DNA of 64,000 nt from Arthrobacter sp. NicSoilC5 (GTDB lineage: Bacteria; Actinomycetota; Actinomycetes; Actinomycetales; Micrococcaceae), in NCBI RefSeq assembly GCF_019977395.1, contig NZ_AP024660.1:2480001-2544000 (forward strand). The letters run 5' to 3'. A program made the position numbers and the translations under genes. Every line of letters starts with the position of its first letter. The stretch's first letter is position 1. Below the pieces are notes generated by a model. The model was not told the origin of the DNA. It saw nothing but the letters and a program-made list of their open reading frames with translations, and did not search any database. Below are positions 36,401 through 45,022 of the stretch, in pieces.

Positions 36401-37031
36401 GAAGATCCTTGGGCTGATCGAGGACGTCAACAAGAACCGGTTCACCATTTTCCAGTCGCTGACCCTGCTGCGGCAGCTCAGCCTGGACGTGTCGCTGGTG
36501 GACCCTTCCCTGTCCGCGGTGCGGTCCTCCAAGCTGGATGTGCTGTTCGAGCAGCTCGAAGACCTGGTGGCCGAGGGGCACCGGGCACTGATCTTCAGCC
36601 AGTTCACGGGATTCCTGGGCAAGGTGCGGGAGCGGCTGGACGAGGAAGAGATCGAGTACTGCTACCTTGACGGCGGCACCAGGAACCGTGCCGACGTTGT
36701 CAGCGAGTTCAAGAACGGCAGCGCGCCCGTGTTCCTGATTTCACTCAAGGCCGGCGGGTTCGGCCTGAACCTCACCGAGGCCGACTATGTCTTCCTGCTG
36801 GATCCCTGGTGGAACCCGGCGTCCGAAGCCCAGGCCGTGGACCGGACACACCGCATTGGGCAGGCGCGGAACGTGATGGTGTACCGGCTCGTGGCCAAGG
36901 ACACCATCGAGGAAAAGGTCATGGCGCTGAAGACCCGGAAGTCGCAGCTGTTCGCTGACGTCATGGAAGGCGACGCCCTGGCCGGCGGGGCCATTACGGC
37001 GGAGGACCTGGCGGGGCTGTTCAAGGAGTAG
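33492..37031 (+). CDS. SNF2-family DNA/RNA helicase with SWIM zinc finger
   Basis: A 1179-aa ATPase. A SWIM motif ([11 protein letters not shown], Cys100-Cys102-Cys108-His110 region) lies near the N-terminus. A long middle region (about 150-690) precedes the SNF2 motor. Motif I is DDMGLGKT (about 718-725), motif II DEAQ (about 843), followed by [34 protein letters not shown] and [16 protein letters not shown]2 proteins translocate on double-stranded DNA, with uncertain roles in repair or transcription. No Shine-Dalgarno precedes this ATG; another ATG lies at 33555. Confidence 0.93.
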   Translation: MDQITTHRTRLRRGLPKVALTMPSQPDESADLAIQTPAINDRSLAAGLAYAMASRVSGISFDGGTGLMLGKVRGGAEVPYSTTAKLVRKSGGWSCTVGVCSCPVRKDCKHVAALLFAAEDNPSIRMQLLAPSTSTQVSRAPSAALPDWEQALSPLISQPGSAPSTAGVPLALQFEVEEPPPHFSYTGRRDPVRGVRQLKVRPVIMGAKGKWIRGDVSWNTLSYLNFRRESNQAHVEWLQEFLAGHSSSASRMHNSAGLWLGLNSYAGKNLWSLLSDARKIGLALVHSRGSEPVRVAESPAAVGLSLSRYGTPVAEPATEAGGAKADTSDGGLELSPTITVDGAEVDPAAVGTIGRPAHGLFFTAGEAALPGVPDPDGVITLAPLENGLSEELLAFVTAGNMLHIPARDESRFLTGFYPKLKQSARVTTRDESVELPELAVPTLSLLANYGADHRVRLHWEWHYKTGTLVTAQPLWRHPGDHGYRDDTAEARILEDIGHLWDVVAALGESATGGWGTPRLAASAELTGLDTLAFTEEVLPRLREAPDVDVETVGDIADYREAEEAPVVSISTKATEQRDWFDLGIQISLEGQPVSFAAVFSALAAGQTKMLLPSGAYFSLDLPELHQLRALIEEARSLQDNKDAPLQISRFQAGLWDELAQLGIVDEQAAAWRSAVGGLLEGGTDGLPLPSSLNAELRPYQLEGYNWLSFLYKHGLGGILADDMGLGKTVQALALMCAAKELAVAAAASLETPDAGAAADPGNRPAAVAPFLVVAPTSVVGNWALEAARFAPGLTVRTVGETFAKSGQDVAAALGGADIVITSYALFRIDYDAYASRTWNGLVLDEAQFVKNHQSKAYQCARKLPAAFKLAITGTPLENNLMEFWALTSIVAPGLFSSPKRFAEYYQKPVEKNGDKGQLEKLRRRVRPLMMRRTKDQVIKDLPPKQEQILEVVLNPRHQKVYQTHLQRERQKILGLIEDVNKNRFTIFQSLTLLRQLSLDVSLVDPSLSAVRSSKLDVLFEQLEDLVAEGHRALIFSQFTGFLGKVRERLDEEEIEYCYLDGGTRNRADVVSEFKNGSAPVFLISLKAGGFGLNLTEADYVFLLDPWWNPASEAQAVDRTHRIGQARNVMVYRLVAKDTIEEKVMALKTRKSQLFADVMEGDALAGGAITAEDLAGLFKE

Positions 37032-37096
37032 GGCCCTCCCGGGACTCCAACGTCTAAACTGGTGCCCAACGCAAAAACTACAACGTTGGAGAAACT

Positions 37097-38128
37097 ATGC
37101 GGCACCAGCTGCCTGCCACGGATATCCCTGCAGCACCGCCCCTGGTGCCGCTGCGTCCGGACGCATTCGCCACCCCGTACCGGGACCCCGTATGGGACGG
37201 GCCCACCGACCCCATCCTGGTGGCTGACCACCTCACAGGGGGGTGGGTGCTCTTCTACACCCAGCGCCGCGCCACTGCTCCGGGGCTGACGGGGGTGGAA
37301 TGGGTGCACGGGACCGGTATCGGCGTCGCAAAATCGTCCGACGGCGGCACCACCTGGCGCTACCACGGCACCGTGGAGGGACTTGTCCCGCCCGGAACGG
37401 AACTCCCGGCAACCCTCTGGGCGCCCGACGTCGTCCGCATTGGCGACCGTTGGATTATGTATGTGACTGTCCTCGGCGGCAGGCGCACGGACTGGACCGG
37501 GACGGCGGAAATCGTCCAGTTTGCCAGCACGGACCTGGAAAAGTGGGAGTACCTGGGCCGGATCGACCTGGGCTCCCCCCGGGTGATCGACGCCGCTGTG
37601 GCCCGGTGCGGTGACGGCCGGTACCGCCTCTGGTACAAGGACGAGGCCCGCGGCTCCACCACCTACAGCGCGGTGAGCGCCACTCCGGAAGACCCGTCGT
37701 CATGGAAGCGCGAAGGTGTGGCAATCCCCGGGCGCCCGCACGAAGGACCCAAGGTCTTCCGGCTGGGCGGCAGCTACTGGATGATCGTGGACGAGTGGCG
37801 GGGCCAGGCGGTCTACCGTTCCGAAGACGCAACGGGCCATTGGGTCCGGCAGGAGCACCGTGGCGGGCTGATCCTCACGGCGCCGGAATCGGTGGACGGA
37901 AGGCCCGTCGTCGGACGCCATGCCGACGTGGTGCCCCTGGCGGAACGGGCACCCGGGGAAACGTCCGACGGCGGCGCGCAGCGTGCGTTGCTGGTGTACT
38001 TCACGCACCCTTACTGGGGCGGCGAGGACATCGACACGATGGCACCGGACCCGCGCACCCGCCTCAGCCACGTCCGGGCGGCAGTGCTGGACGTGCGGGA
38101 CGGCGTCCTGGTGTGCACGGAACACTGA
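37097..38128 (+). CDS. Five-bladed beta-propeller glycosidase-like protein (GH43/GH32 type)
   Basis: A 343-aa protein without signal peptide, so probably cytoplasmic. It shows the acidic pattern of five-bladed propeller glycosidases: DGPTDPILVA near the start, WAPDVVRIGDRWIMYVT in the centre, and HEGPKVFRLGGSYWMIVDEW later. These fit GH43-like enzymes acting on arabinosides, xylosides or fructosides, but the substrate is unknown and no sugar transporter is adjacent. TTGGAG precedes the ATG. Confidence 0.82.
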   Translation: MRHQLPATDIPAAPPLVPLRPDAFATPYRDPVWDGPTDPILVADHLTGGWVLFYTQRRATAPGLTGVEWVHGTGIGVAKSSDGGTTWRYHGTVEGLVPPGTELPATLWAPDVVRIGDRWIMYVTVLGGRRTDWTGTAEIVQFASTDLEKWEYLGRIDLGSPRVIDAAVARCGDGRYRLWYKDEARGSTTYSAVSATPEDPSSWKREGVAIPGRPHEGPKVFRLGGSYWMIVDEWRGQAVYRSEDATGHWVRQEHRGGLILTAPESVDGRPVVGRHADVVPLAERAPGETSDGGAQRALLVYFTHPYWGGEDIDTMAPDPRTRLSHVRAAVLDVRDGVLVCTEH

Positions 38129-38152
38129 GTACAGAAGCTGCGGCACCACGAA

Positions 38153-38210
38153 GGGCCAAACCCTGGAACTATAAGCCGGCGGCTGCCGGCACCGGTCCAA
38201 GGTTTGGCCC
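38153..38210. terminator. Long-loop inverted repeat between convergent genes
   Basis: GGGCCAAACC and GGTTTGGCCC form a perfect 10-bp stem. The interior contains GCCGGCGGCTGCCGGC, which can form its own hairpin. It lies between the glycosidase and the ammonium transporter and may stop both transcripts. Confidence 0.6.
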
Positions 38211-38273
38211 TGACTCGTGCATTCGGGGCGGGCCCGGCGTGTGCCGGGGCCGCGGGAAGTGGACCTGCCGGAG

Positions 38274-39566
38274 CTAGACCCGCTGCGGCGACCCCAGCTC
38301 CACGGGATCTTCATCCATCAGGTAGGCCAGCTCCGAGTGGGCCGCGAGGTCGATGCCGCGCAGTTCGTCCTCGGGCTTGATGCGCAGGCCGCCCATGGTC
38401 TTGTCCAGGATCTTCGCCAGGATCCAGGTGACGCCGAACGAGTAGGCCAGCACCGTGACGGTGGCGAGGGCCTGGACGCCCAGCAGTTCGAAGCCGCCGC
38501 CGTAGAAGAGGCCGCTGACGCCGTTCGGAGCCTTGTCCGTGGCGAAGAGACCGATCAGCAGCGTGCCCAGGATGCCGCCCACCAGGTGGACGCCGACGAC
38601 GTCGAGGGAATCGTCGAAGCCCAGGCGGAACTTCCATTCGATGGCCAGCGAGCAGACGGCCCCGGCGATGGCGCCGATGGCCAGTGCGCCGAGCGGGCTG
38701 ACGGCGCCACAGGCGGGAGTGATGGCTACCAGCGCGGCGATGAGGCCTGAGGCGGCGCCCATGCTGGTGGCCGCACCGTGCCGGACCCGCTCAACGAGGG
38801 CCCAGGCAAGCAGCCCGGTGGAGGCAGCCACGGCGGTGTTCAGGAAAACCACCGACGCCGACTGGCCGGCGGAAAGGGCGGAGCCGGCGTTGAAGCCGAA
38901 CCAGCCAACCCACAGCAGGCCCGCGCCCACCAGCACCAGTGGCCGGCTGTGCGGCTTGGCGTGTTCCACCTTGGGCCAGCCGGAGCTCTTGCCCAGGACC
39001 AGTGCCAGTGCCAGTGCTGCGGCGCCGGCGTTCATGTGGACCGCGGTGCCGCCGGCGAAGTCGATGGCCTTGATGCCGTTGGCGATCCAGCCGCCAACGG
39101 TGCTGCCGTCCGCCGAGTCGAACGCGAACACCCAGTGCGCGATGGGGAAGTAGACCACCGTGGCCCAGATGCCGGCGAACAGCATCCAGGCGCCAAACTT
39201 CATCCGGCCTGCGGCGGCACCGGCAACGAGTGCGGTGGTGACGCAGGCGAAGAACAGCTGGAACGCTGCGAACAGGATGACCGGGATGGACGCGGAATCG
39301 TCCTTGGCCAGCAGCTGCCCCATGCCCGGGAACTCGGTGACGTCACCGATGAGTCCCAGTCCGCCCACGGAGTTTCCGAAGGCCATCGAGTAACCGAACA
39401 GTGCCCAGAGCACGGCCACCAGGCTGGCGCCGCCGAAGCACATCATCATCATGTTCAGGATCCGGCGGGACCCCACCATGCCCCCGTAAAACAGGGCCAG
39501 GGCGGGGATCATCATGCATACCAGCGCCGAGCTGGCCAAAATCCAAGCGACATTTCCCGAGTCCAT
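38274..39566 (-). CDS. amt: Ammonium transporter (Amt/MEP/Rh family)
   Basis: A 430-aa membrane protein with eleven predicted helices. FYGGMVGSRRILNMMMM, the pore region FDSADGSTVGGWIAN with FAGGTAVHMNAGAAALALAL (conserved His), and VGVHLVGGILGTLLIGLF (second pore His) are typical of AmtB. Amt channels pass ammonium and also methylammonium, which matters next to a glnT/glx cluster. AAAGGGG precedes the ATG. No glnK follows. Three direct repeats lie in its promoter region. Confidence 0.97.
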   Translation of the reverse strand: MDSGNVAWILASSALVCMMIPALALFYGGMVGSRRILNMMMMCFGGASLVAVLWALFGYSMAFGNSVGGLGLIGDVTEFPGMGQLLAKDDSASIPVILFAAFQLFFACVTTALVAGAAAGRMKFGAWMLFAGIWATVVYFPIAHWVFAFDSADGSTVGGWIANGIKAIDFAGGTAVHMNAGAAALALALVLGKSSGWPKVEHAKPHSRPLVLVGAGLLWVGWFGFNAGSALSAGQSASVVFLNTAVAASTGLLAWALVERVRHGAATSMGAASGLIAALVAITPACGAVSPLGALAIGAIAGAVCSLAIEWKFRLGFDDSLDVVGVHLVGGILGTLLIGLFATDKAPNGVSGLFYGGGFELLGVQALATVTVLAYSFGVTWILAKILDKTMGGLRIKPEDELRGIDLAAHSELAYLMDEDPVELGSPQRV

Positions 39567-39710
39567 GGGAAACCCCTTTCAAGATGCGAAAAGAACGGTA
39601 AGTTGCCGTCAGAGCCGTTCCGACAAGTGGGACGCGGGTGGAGAAACCGCGGCCGGCGGAGGGGCGGCTTTTGCCGTCTGATACCAATGTATGGCGGCTA
39701 TTTTTGGGTA

Positions 39711-39763
39711 GGTTTCGGCTGTGTTAAATGGTGGTTTCAGCCAATTGCACGCGAGTTTCAGCT
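39711..39763. repeat. Three direct repeats upstream of amt
   Basis: GGTTTCGGCT (39711), GGTTTCAGCC (39733) and AGTTTCAGCT (39754) recur at 22- and 21-bp steps, two helical turns apart. On the minus strand they read RGCTGAAACY-like. The regular phasing suggests a regulator binding on one face of the DNA in front of amt. The motif does not fit the GlnR or AmtR consensus well. Confidence 0.45.
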
Positions 39764-39794
39764 GTCACGCGGCGCGCAGCAGTACCGGGGGCAA

Positions 39795-40406
39795 CTACTT
39801 GGCGGAAATGGCCAGGAACCGGATGGGCAGGTCCAGCAGTTCCAGGGGGCCGTGCGGGCCTTCGCCGTCGAGCAGCAGGGAGTCCCCCGGCTCCATGGCG
39901 TACTCGTAGGAGCCATGCCCGTACACCATTTTCCCGGAGAGCATGTAGATGAACTCCGTGCCCGGGTGCTGGAACAGTGGGAAAACGTCACTGGCGTCCG
40001 TGAGGGTCACCAGGGTGGGTTCCAACGCATCGGTACGGCCTTTGAGGGTGCCCAGCACGCGGTATTCGTGGCCGTGCTGGGTGCCGCTGCGGACTGTCAG
40101 GCTCCCCTGGCCGCTCTTGGTGAAGGTGGCGTCCCGGTCCGTGTCCGCGCCGCGGAACAGTGCGGTGACGGGAACGTTCAGTCCGTCGGCCAGCCGCTGC
40201 AGGGTGGTGAGTGAGCAGGAGGTGGTAGCGGTTTCCACCCGCGAGATCATGGCTTTGGACATGCCGGTCCGGGCTGCCAGTTCGGCGGAGGACAGGCCCT
40301 GCGTGGTGCGGTAGTGCCGCACCTGGGCCGCGATGACCTGCTCCAGCCGGCCGGCCACCTGGTCGCCGTCATGGTCTGCTCCGCGGTCCCCGGCCTGTTC
40401 GGTCAT
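39795..40406 (-). CDS. XRE-family regulator with C-terminal cupin
   Basis: A 203-aa regulator. Residues 25-90 hold a helix-turn-helix (GLSSAELAARTGMSKAMISRVETATTSCSLTTL). The C-terminal half is a cupin sensor (FPLFQHPGTEFIYMLSGKMVYGHG; YAMEPGDSLLLDGEGPHGPLEL). This architecture often controls amine, polyamine or amino acid catabolism, as in PuuR. It sits between the amine/N-methyl gene cluster and amt, so it is the prime candidate regulator of both. TAAGAT seven bases before this ATG suggests a leaderless start; another ATG lies at 40415. Confidence 0.9.
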   Translation of the reverse strand: MTEQAGDRGADHDGDQVAGRLEQVIAAQVRHYRTTQGLSSAELAARTGMSKAMISRVETATTSCSLTTLQRLADGLNVPVTALFRGADTDRDATFTKSGQGSLTVRSGTQHGHEYRVLGTLKGRTDALEPTLVTLTDASDVFPLFQHPGTEFIYMLSGKMVYGHGSYEYAMEPGDSLLLDGEGPHGPLELLDLPIRFLAISAK

Positions 40407-40455
40407 GGTTGCCATCTTAGGCGGGCCGCGGGACAGCCGGCGTACGGCGGCGGCC

Positions 40456-41742
40456 CTAGCCAAGGACGCGGGCCCCGCCCAGGAGCCCGGCCAGGGAGTC
40501 CGCCAGGGCCTGTGCGCCGGCTTCGGCGTCGGTGTCCTCCACGAGTTCGTCGGGCGAATGCGAGATGCCGGTGGGGTTCCGGACGAACAGCATGGCGGTG
40601 GGCAGGTGTGCGGCCAGCACGCCGGCGTCGTGGCCTGCCCCGGTGTCCAGCACCGGCGCACCGGGCAGCAGTTCCTGCAGCCGGTCCCGCAGGCCGCCGT
40701 CGAAATGCACGGTGGGGCTCAGCGATTCCGTGGTGAGGGTCGCCGAGCAGCCTTCCTCCGCGGCCAGGACCTGGGCGTTCAGCCCGATGGCCTCCACCAG
40801 CGCCGCAGTCACTGAGTCTTCGGGGTGGCGGACGTCGATCCACAGGTCCACCCGAGAGGCGATCACGTTGGTACCGCCGGGGACGGGCTGGACCCGGCCC
40901 ACCGTGGCGCGGGCATCCTTGTACTTGCGCGCCGTGTCCCGGATGGACACCACCACCTTGGCCGCCGCGATCATGGGGTCCTTCCGGTCCTTCATGAGCG
41001 TGGTGCCGGCGTGGTTTCCTTCGCCCGTGATGCTGAGTTTCCAGCGGCCGTGGCCCAGGATCGATGAGCCGACCGCCACCGGCCGGTCCAGGTCGATGAG
41101 CCCCCGCCCCTGCTCCACGTGTAGCTCCACGAATATCCCCAACTGCTGCAGGGCCTTGTAGTCGGGGCCGATGAACCGCGGGTCCTGTCCGTTCGCGGCG
41201 GCGACGTCGGCGTAGGTGTTGCCGTCCGGGTCGCGGAGGTTGCGGGCCTTGTCCGGGTCCAGGCCGCCGGTGAGGAGCCGCGAGCCAAGGCAGGCCACGC
41301 CGAACCGGGAGCCTTCCTCCTCCGGAAAGACGGCGAGCGCCAGGGGGCGGCGCGGCCGGAAGTTCCGGGCTTTGAGGAGGTCGACGGCGACCAGCGCCGA
41401 GGCGACGCCCAGAGGGCCGTCGTACTCGCCGCCGCCGGGGACGGAATCGAGGTGGCTGCCGGTGGCCACGGCGTCCTTCCGCAGGCCCGTCGCAGTGTCC
41501 CACCAGGCCCACATGATCCCGTTGGCGTCGGTATGGACATCCAGTCCGCGCCGGCCGGCCTGCTCAATGAACCAGGCGCGGAGGTCCGATTCGGCGGTGG
41601 AGAACACCGGGCGTGAGTAGCCGCCGCGGGCACTGTCACGTCCGACGTCGGAGATTTCCTTGAGGAGGCCTGCGACAGTAGGTGCGCCGGCAGTTTCGGC
41701 GGGTACCGCGTGCGGCGCGGGTGCTGTCTGGGGAAGGGTCAC
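40456..41742 (-). CDS. Allantoate amidohydrolase/N-carbamoyl amino acid hydrolase family (M20)
   Basis: A 428-aa zinc hydrolase of peptidase family M20. Metal ligands are expected in ATGSHLDSVPGGGEYDGPLG, AVFPEEEGSRFG, ELHVEQGRGL and the late ISHSPDE. Members cleave allantoate, ureidoglycolate, N-carbamoyl-beta-alanine or N-carbamoyl amino acids and release ammonia. Substrate cannot be chosen from sequence alone. It starts 11 bases after the flavoenzyme gene and belongs to the same operon. Confidence 0.9.
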   Translation of the reverse strand: MTLPQTAPAPHAVPAETAGAPTVAGLLKEISDVGRDSARGGYSRPVFSTAESDLRAWFIEQAGRRGLDVHTDANGIMWAWWDTATGLRKDAVATGSHLDSVPGGGEYDGPLGVASALVAVDLLKARNFRPRRPLALAVFPEEEGSRFGVACLGSRLLTGGLDPDKARNLRDPDGNTYADVAAANGQDPRFIGPDYKALQQLGIFVELHVEQGRGLIDLDRPVAVGSSILGHGRWKLSITGEGNHAGTTLMKDRKDPMIAAAKVVVSIRDTARKYKDARATVGRVQPVPGGTNVIASRVDLWIDVRHPEDSVTAALVEAIGLNAQVLAAEEGCSATLTTESLSPTVHFDGGLRDRLQELLPGAPVLDTGAGHDAGVLAAHLPTAMLFVRNPTGISHSPDELVEDTDAEAGAQALADSLAGLLGGARVLG

Positions 41743-41753
41743 GGTAATCCGTT

Positions 41754-42917
41754 CTACGTGGTCAGTGCCGATGAGGCGGTGCTGCGGAACCTGTCAGGCA
41801 CGGCACCGGTTCCGGTTGCCAGGTCCGCGGCCCACTGTCCGATCAGCGGCGCGAATTTGGCCCCATGGCCTGAGCAGGGCGAGACGACGGTGAGGTTGTC
41901 CGCCCGGTCGATCAGGAAGTCCTCGGTGGGCGTGTTCGTGAAGAGGCAGGTGGTTTCGGCGTACGGCTCGGGATCCAGTCCCGGCAGGCAGCGGCGGACA
42001 TAGTCCACCACGCGGGCGCGGTTGGCCGGGTCCACCACTCCGGTCTGCTCGGCGGCCGACGGGATGCCCGGGCCGCCGTTGTATTCGGCCACCTTCTGGC
42101 CCGCGAAGCCGGCGTCCCGGCCGCCGGGGAGGCCGTAGGTTTGGATGTCGCCGGCCTTGTGGATGAAGGTGGGCCAGTTGGTGGCGGAAAAGCCGGAGTC
42201 TTCCCGGTACCGGAAGTGGAAGGCCTGTTCCTGCCGGACGGTGAAGTCGGGCAGGCCGGCCAGGAAGCCCGCCGGCAGCGGGAGGGACTCCAGCAGCCGT
42301 GGCAGCCAGCCGCCCGCGCTGATCACCACGTTGCCGGCGTCGAGCGTTTCCCCTGTGGAGGAGTGCAGCCGGTAGCCACCGCCCAGCCGTTCCACCCGGT
42401 CCACGCTCCAGCCGGTCAGGACCTTCGCACCGTGCCGGACCGCGAGGGCCACCATGGCGTTGACTGACGTTTCAGCGTCGATCACGCCGGCACCGGGGTG
42501 CCAGAGGACCTCGGTATCGAACGCGATCTGCGGCCAGCGGCCCCGGGCTTCGGCGGCGGACAGCAGCTCGTGGTCGATTCCGGCGCCGGCCAGCACCTCA
42601 GCGAGGAGGGCGGGTTGACGCTTTGGACCGTAGTCCACCGCGCCGAACGGCGTGATCAGCTCAGCGCCGGCATCCGTTGCGAGCCCGTCCCAGAGTTCCT
42701 TCGAGTCCAGGACCGCCCGCGTGTAGAACGGGTCCGGGTAGGCGTAGCGGAAGATCCGGGCGGAGCCGTGGGAGCTGCCGTCATGGGCGGCGGGTACGTC
42801 GCGCTCCAGCAGGGTGACCTGGTGGCCGCGGGCTGCGAGCTGCCACGCGGTGGCGGCGCCGGCCAGGCCGGCGCCCACCACCACATAATCCGACGCGTCG
42901 GAAGAAGGTCCAGCCAT
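41754..42917 (-). CDS. Monomeric sarcosine oxidase/N-methyl amino acid oxidase-like flavoenzyme
   Basis: A 387-aa FAD enzyme of the MSOX/MTOX family. The dinucleotide motif is YVVVGAGLAGAATAWQLA (11-28), followed by SSHGSARIFRYAY, which carries the conserved His/Arg of the active site. CLFTNTPTEDFLID carries Cys324, the position of the Cys that binds FAD covalently in monomeric sarcosine oxidase. Such enzymes oxidise a secondary N-methyl amine to formaldehyde, the primary amine and hydrogen peroxide. Its start overlaps the glxD-like stop (TGATG), so it is translated with the N-methylglutamate synthase-like genes. Confidence 0.9.
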   Translation of the reverse strand: MAGPSSDASDYVVVGAGLAGAATAWQLAARGHQVTLLERDVPAAHDGSSHGSARIFRYAYPDPFYTRAVLDSKELWDGLATDAGAELITPFGAVDYGPKRQPALLAEVLAGAGIDHELLSAAEARGRWPQIAFDTEVLWHPGAGVIDAETSVNAMVALAVRHGAKVLTGWSVDRVERLGGGYRLHSSTGETLDAGNVVISAGGWLPRLLESLPLPAGFLAGLPDFTVRQEQAFHFRYREDSGFSATNWPTFIHKAGDIQTYGLPGGRDAGFAGQKVAEYNGGPGIPSAAEQTGVVDPANRARVVDYVRRCLPGLDPEPYAETTCLFTNTPTEDFLIDRADNLTVVSPCSGHGAKFAPLIGQWAADLATGTGAVPDRFRSTASSALTT

Positions 42918-44290
42918 CAGAAGCTTCCCTGCACGCCGGGGATCCAGCTGGTGCCGGCCAGCGGCACGCGGGCCATGGCGGAGGCCTCGATAGTCAGCGC
43001 CACGAGGTCCTCAGGTTCCAGGTTGTGCAGGTGCGATTTTCCGCAGGCCCGGGCGATGGTCTGGGCTTCCATGGTGAGGACGCGGAGGTAGTTGGCCAGG
43101 CGGCGGCCGGCGGCCACCGGGTCCAGGCGGGAGGAGAGTTCCGGGTCCTGGGTGGTGATGCCGGCGGGGTCGCGGCCGTCCTGGAAGTCGTCGTAGAACC
43201 CGGCGGCCGAGCCCAGGGCGGAGTATTCGGCGGCGTAGCGGGGGTCGTTGTCGCCCAGTGCGATCAGCGCCGCGGTGCCGATGGCGACGGCGTCGGCCCC
43301 CAGGGCCATGGCCTTGGCGACGTCGGCGCCGGTGCGGATGCCGCCGGAAACGATGAGCTGGACCTTGCGGTGCATGCCGAGTTCCTGCAGTGCCTGGACG
43401 GCCTGCGGGATGGCGGCGAGGGTGGGGATGCCGACGTTTTCAATGAACACCTGCTGCGTGGCAGCGGTGCCGCCCTGCATGCCGTCCAGCACCACCACGT
43501 CGGCACCGGACTTCACGGCGAGCGCGGTGTCGTAATACGGGCGTGAGGCACCGATCTTGACGTAGATGGGGGTCTTCCAGTCGGTGATTTCGCGGAGTTC
43601 GCCGATCTTGATCTCGAGGTCGTCCGGGCCGGTCCAGTCCGGGTGGCGGCTGGCGGAGCGCTGGTCGATGCCCACCGGCAGGGTGCGCATCCCGGCCACG
43701 CGTTCGGTGATCTTCTGGCCCAGCAGCATGCCGCCGCCGCCGGGCTTGGCCCCCTGGCCGAGGACGATCTCGATGGCGTCGGCCTTGCGGAGGTCGTCCG
43801 GGTTCATGCCGTAGCGGGAGGGCAGGTACTGGTAGACGAGGTGCTTGGACTGGCCGCGCTCCTCAGGCGTCATGCCGCCGTCGCCCGTGGTGGTGGAGGT
43901 GCCTACCTCGGACGCGCCGCGGCCCAGCGCTTCCTTGGCGTTGGCGGACAGGGCGCCGAAGCTCATGCCGGCGATGGTCACCGGGGTGGCCAGGTGCAGC
44001 GGGCGGCTGGCGTACCGGTCGCCGAGGACGACGTCGGTATCGCACTTTTCGCGGTAGCCCTCCAGCGGGTAGCGGGACATGGAGGCGCCGAGGAAGAGCA
44101 GGTCGTCGAAGTGCGGGACCTTGCGCTTGGCGCCCCAGCCGCGGATGTCGTAGACGCCGGTGGCGGCGGCGCGCTGGATGTCGGCGATGGTGGCGCGGTC
44201 GAAGGTGGCGGACTCGCGGAGGCCCAGTTCGGCAATGTTTGGTGCTGCGGCGGGTGCCTGGGCGGGAACCGGAAGGGAGGTGATGGTCAT
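42917..44290 (-). CDS. glxD: FMN-binding glutamate synthase-like subunit (GlxD/MgsC type)
   Basis: A 457-aa protein equal to the central FMN and synthase part of glutamate synthase. It contains LHLATPVTIAGMSFGALSANAKEAL, GDGGMTPEERGQSKHLVYQ, LGQGAKPGGGGMLLGQKI, VVVLDGMQGGTAATQQ and LIVSGGIRTGADVAKAMALGA. With GlxB and GlxC it should form a three-part enzyme like N-methylglutamate synthase, which makes N-methylglutamate from gamma-glutamylmethylamide and 2-oxoglutarate. The exact substrate is inferred from cluster layout. It lies nine bases after glxC. Confidence 0.9.
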   Translation of the reverse strand: MTITSLPVPAQAPAAAPNIAELGLRESATFDRATIADIQRAAATGVYDIRGWGAKRKVPHFDDLLFLGASMSRYPLEGYREKCDTDVVLGDRYASRPLHLATPVTIAGMSFGALSANAKEALGRGASEVGTSTTTGDGGMTPEERGQSKHLVYQYLPSRYGMNPDDLRKADAIEIVLGQGAKPGGGGMLLGQKITERVAGMRTLPVGIDQRSASRHPDWTGPDDLEIKIGELREITDWKTPIYVKIGASRPYYDTALAVKSGADVVVLDGMQGGTAATQQVFIENVGIPTLAAIPQAVQALQELGMHRKVQLIVSGGIRTGADVAKAMALGADAVAIGTAALIALGDNDPRYAAEYSALGSAAGFYDDFQDGRDPAGITTQDPELSSRLDPVAAGRRLANYLRVLTMEAQTIARACGKSHLHNLEPEDLVALTIEASAMARVPLAGTSWIPGVQGSF

Positions 44291-44299
44291 GGGGGCCTC

Positions 44300-45022
44300 C
44301 TAGTAGGCAGTCGAGTTGTCGACGTGGAAGTGGTAGAGGTTCCGGGCGGAGCCGTAGCGCTTGAAGTCGGCCGGGTTGTCGGTGCGGCCGGCGGCGGCCA
44401 GGAGTTCCGCGAGTTCGGCCAGGTGCTCGGCCTTCAGCGGCTTTTCGATGCAGTCGGCGCCCAGAGAGGCCACCGCGCCCTTCACGTAGATGCGGGCCTC
44501 GTAGATGGAGTCGCCCAGTGCATCCCCCGCGTCGCCGCAGACCACCAGCCGTCCGGCTTGGGCCATGAAGGCGGACATGTGGCCGATGTTGCCGCCCACC
44601 ACGATGTCCACGCCCTTCATGGAGATCCCGCAGCGGGCGCCGGCGTTGCCGTCGATGACCACCAGGCCGCCGTGGCCGGTGGCGGCCGCGGACTGGGAGG
44701 CGTCGCCCTTGACGTGGACGGTGCCGGACATGATGTTCTCGGCCAGTCCGACGCCGGCGTTGCCGGTGACGGTCACGGTTCCCTTTTGGTGCATCCCGGC
44801 GGCGTAGTAGCCGGCGTGGCCTTCGATGGTTACGGTGGCGTCGGCGTTAATGCCGACGGCGAGGCTGTGCTTGCCGCCGGGGTTGGTCACGGTCCAGGAT
44901 TGGCCGTCGGCCGCGTTGTGGAGTGCCTGGTTCAGGTCGCGGACCGGGGCGCCGGACAGGTCGACGACGGTGGGGCCGTCCAGTGCGGGGGCAGTGGCTT
45001 CGGGGGCTGTCAGAGTGACCAT
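44300..45022 (-). CDS. glxC: GXGXG-domain glutamate synthase-like subunit (GlxC/MgsB type)
   Basis: A 240-aa protein corresponding to the C-terminal GXGXG beta-helix domain of glutamate synthase. Repeated motifs are GHAGYYAAGM, GNAGVGLAENIM, GNAGARCGISMKG, GGNIGHMSAFMA and GDAGDALGDSIYEA. It likely holds the ammonia or methylamine tunnel and structure in the GlxBCD complex. It overlaps glxB by 13 bases. Confidence 0.9.
   Translation of the reverse strand: MVTLTAPEATAPALDGPTVVDLSGAPVRDLNQALHNAADGQSWTVTNPGGKHSLAVGINADATVTIEGHAGYYAAGMHQKGTVTVTGNAGVGLAENIMSGTVHVKGDASQSAAATGHGGLVVIDGNAGARCGISMKGVDIVVGGNIGHMSAFMAQAGRLVVCGDAGDALGDSIYEARIYVKGAVASLGADCIEKPLKAEHLAELAELLAAAGRTDNPADFKRYGSARNLYHFHVDNSTAY

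Noticed and set aside
33915-36581. 888-codon minus-strand ORF opposite the SWIM-SNF2 helicase
   Set aside because: All helicase motifs are on the plus strand; the antisense frame has no domain and the composition of a shadow.
39745-39765. GlnR box GTnAC-N6-GnAAC upstream of amt
   Set aside because: GTGAC and GAAAC are present on the minus strand but only four bases apart, not six.
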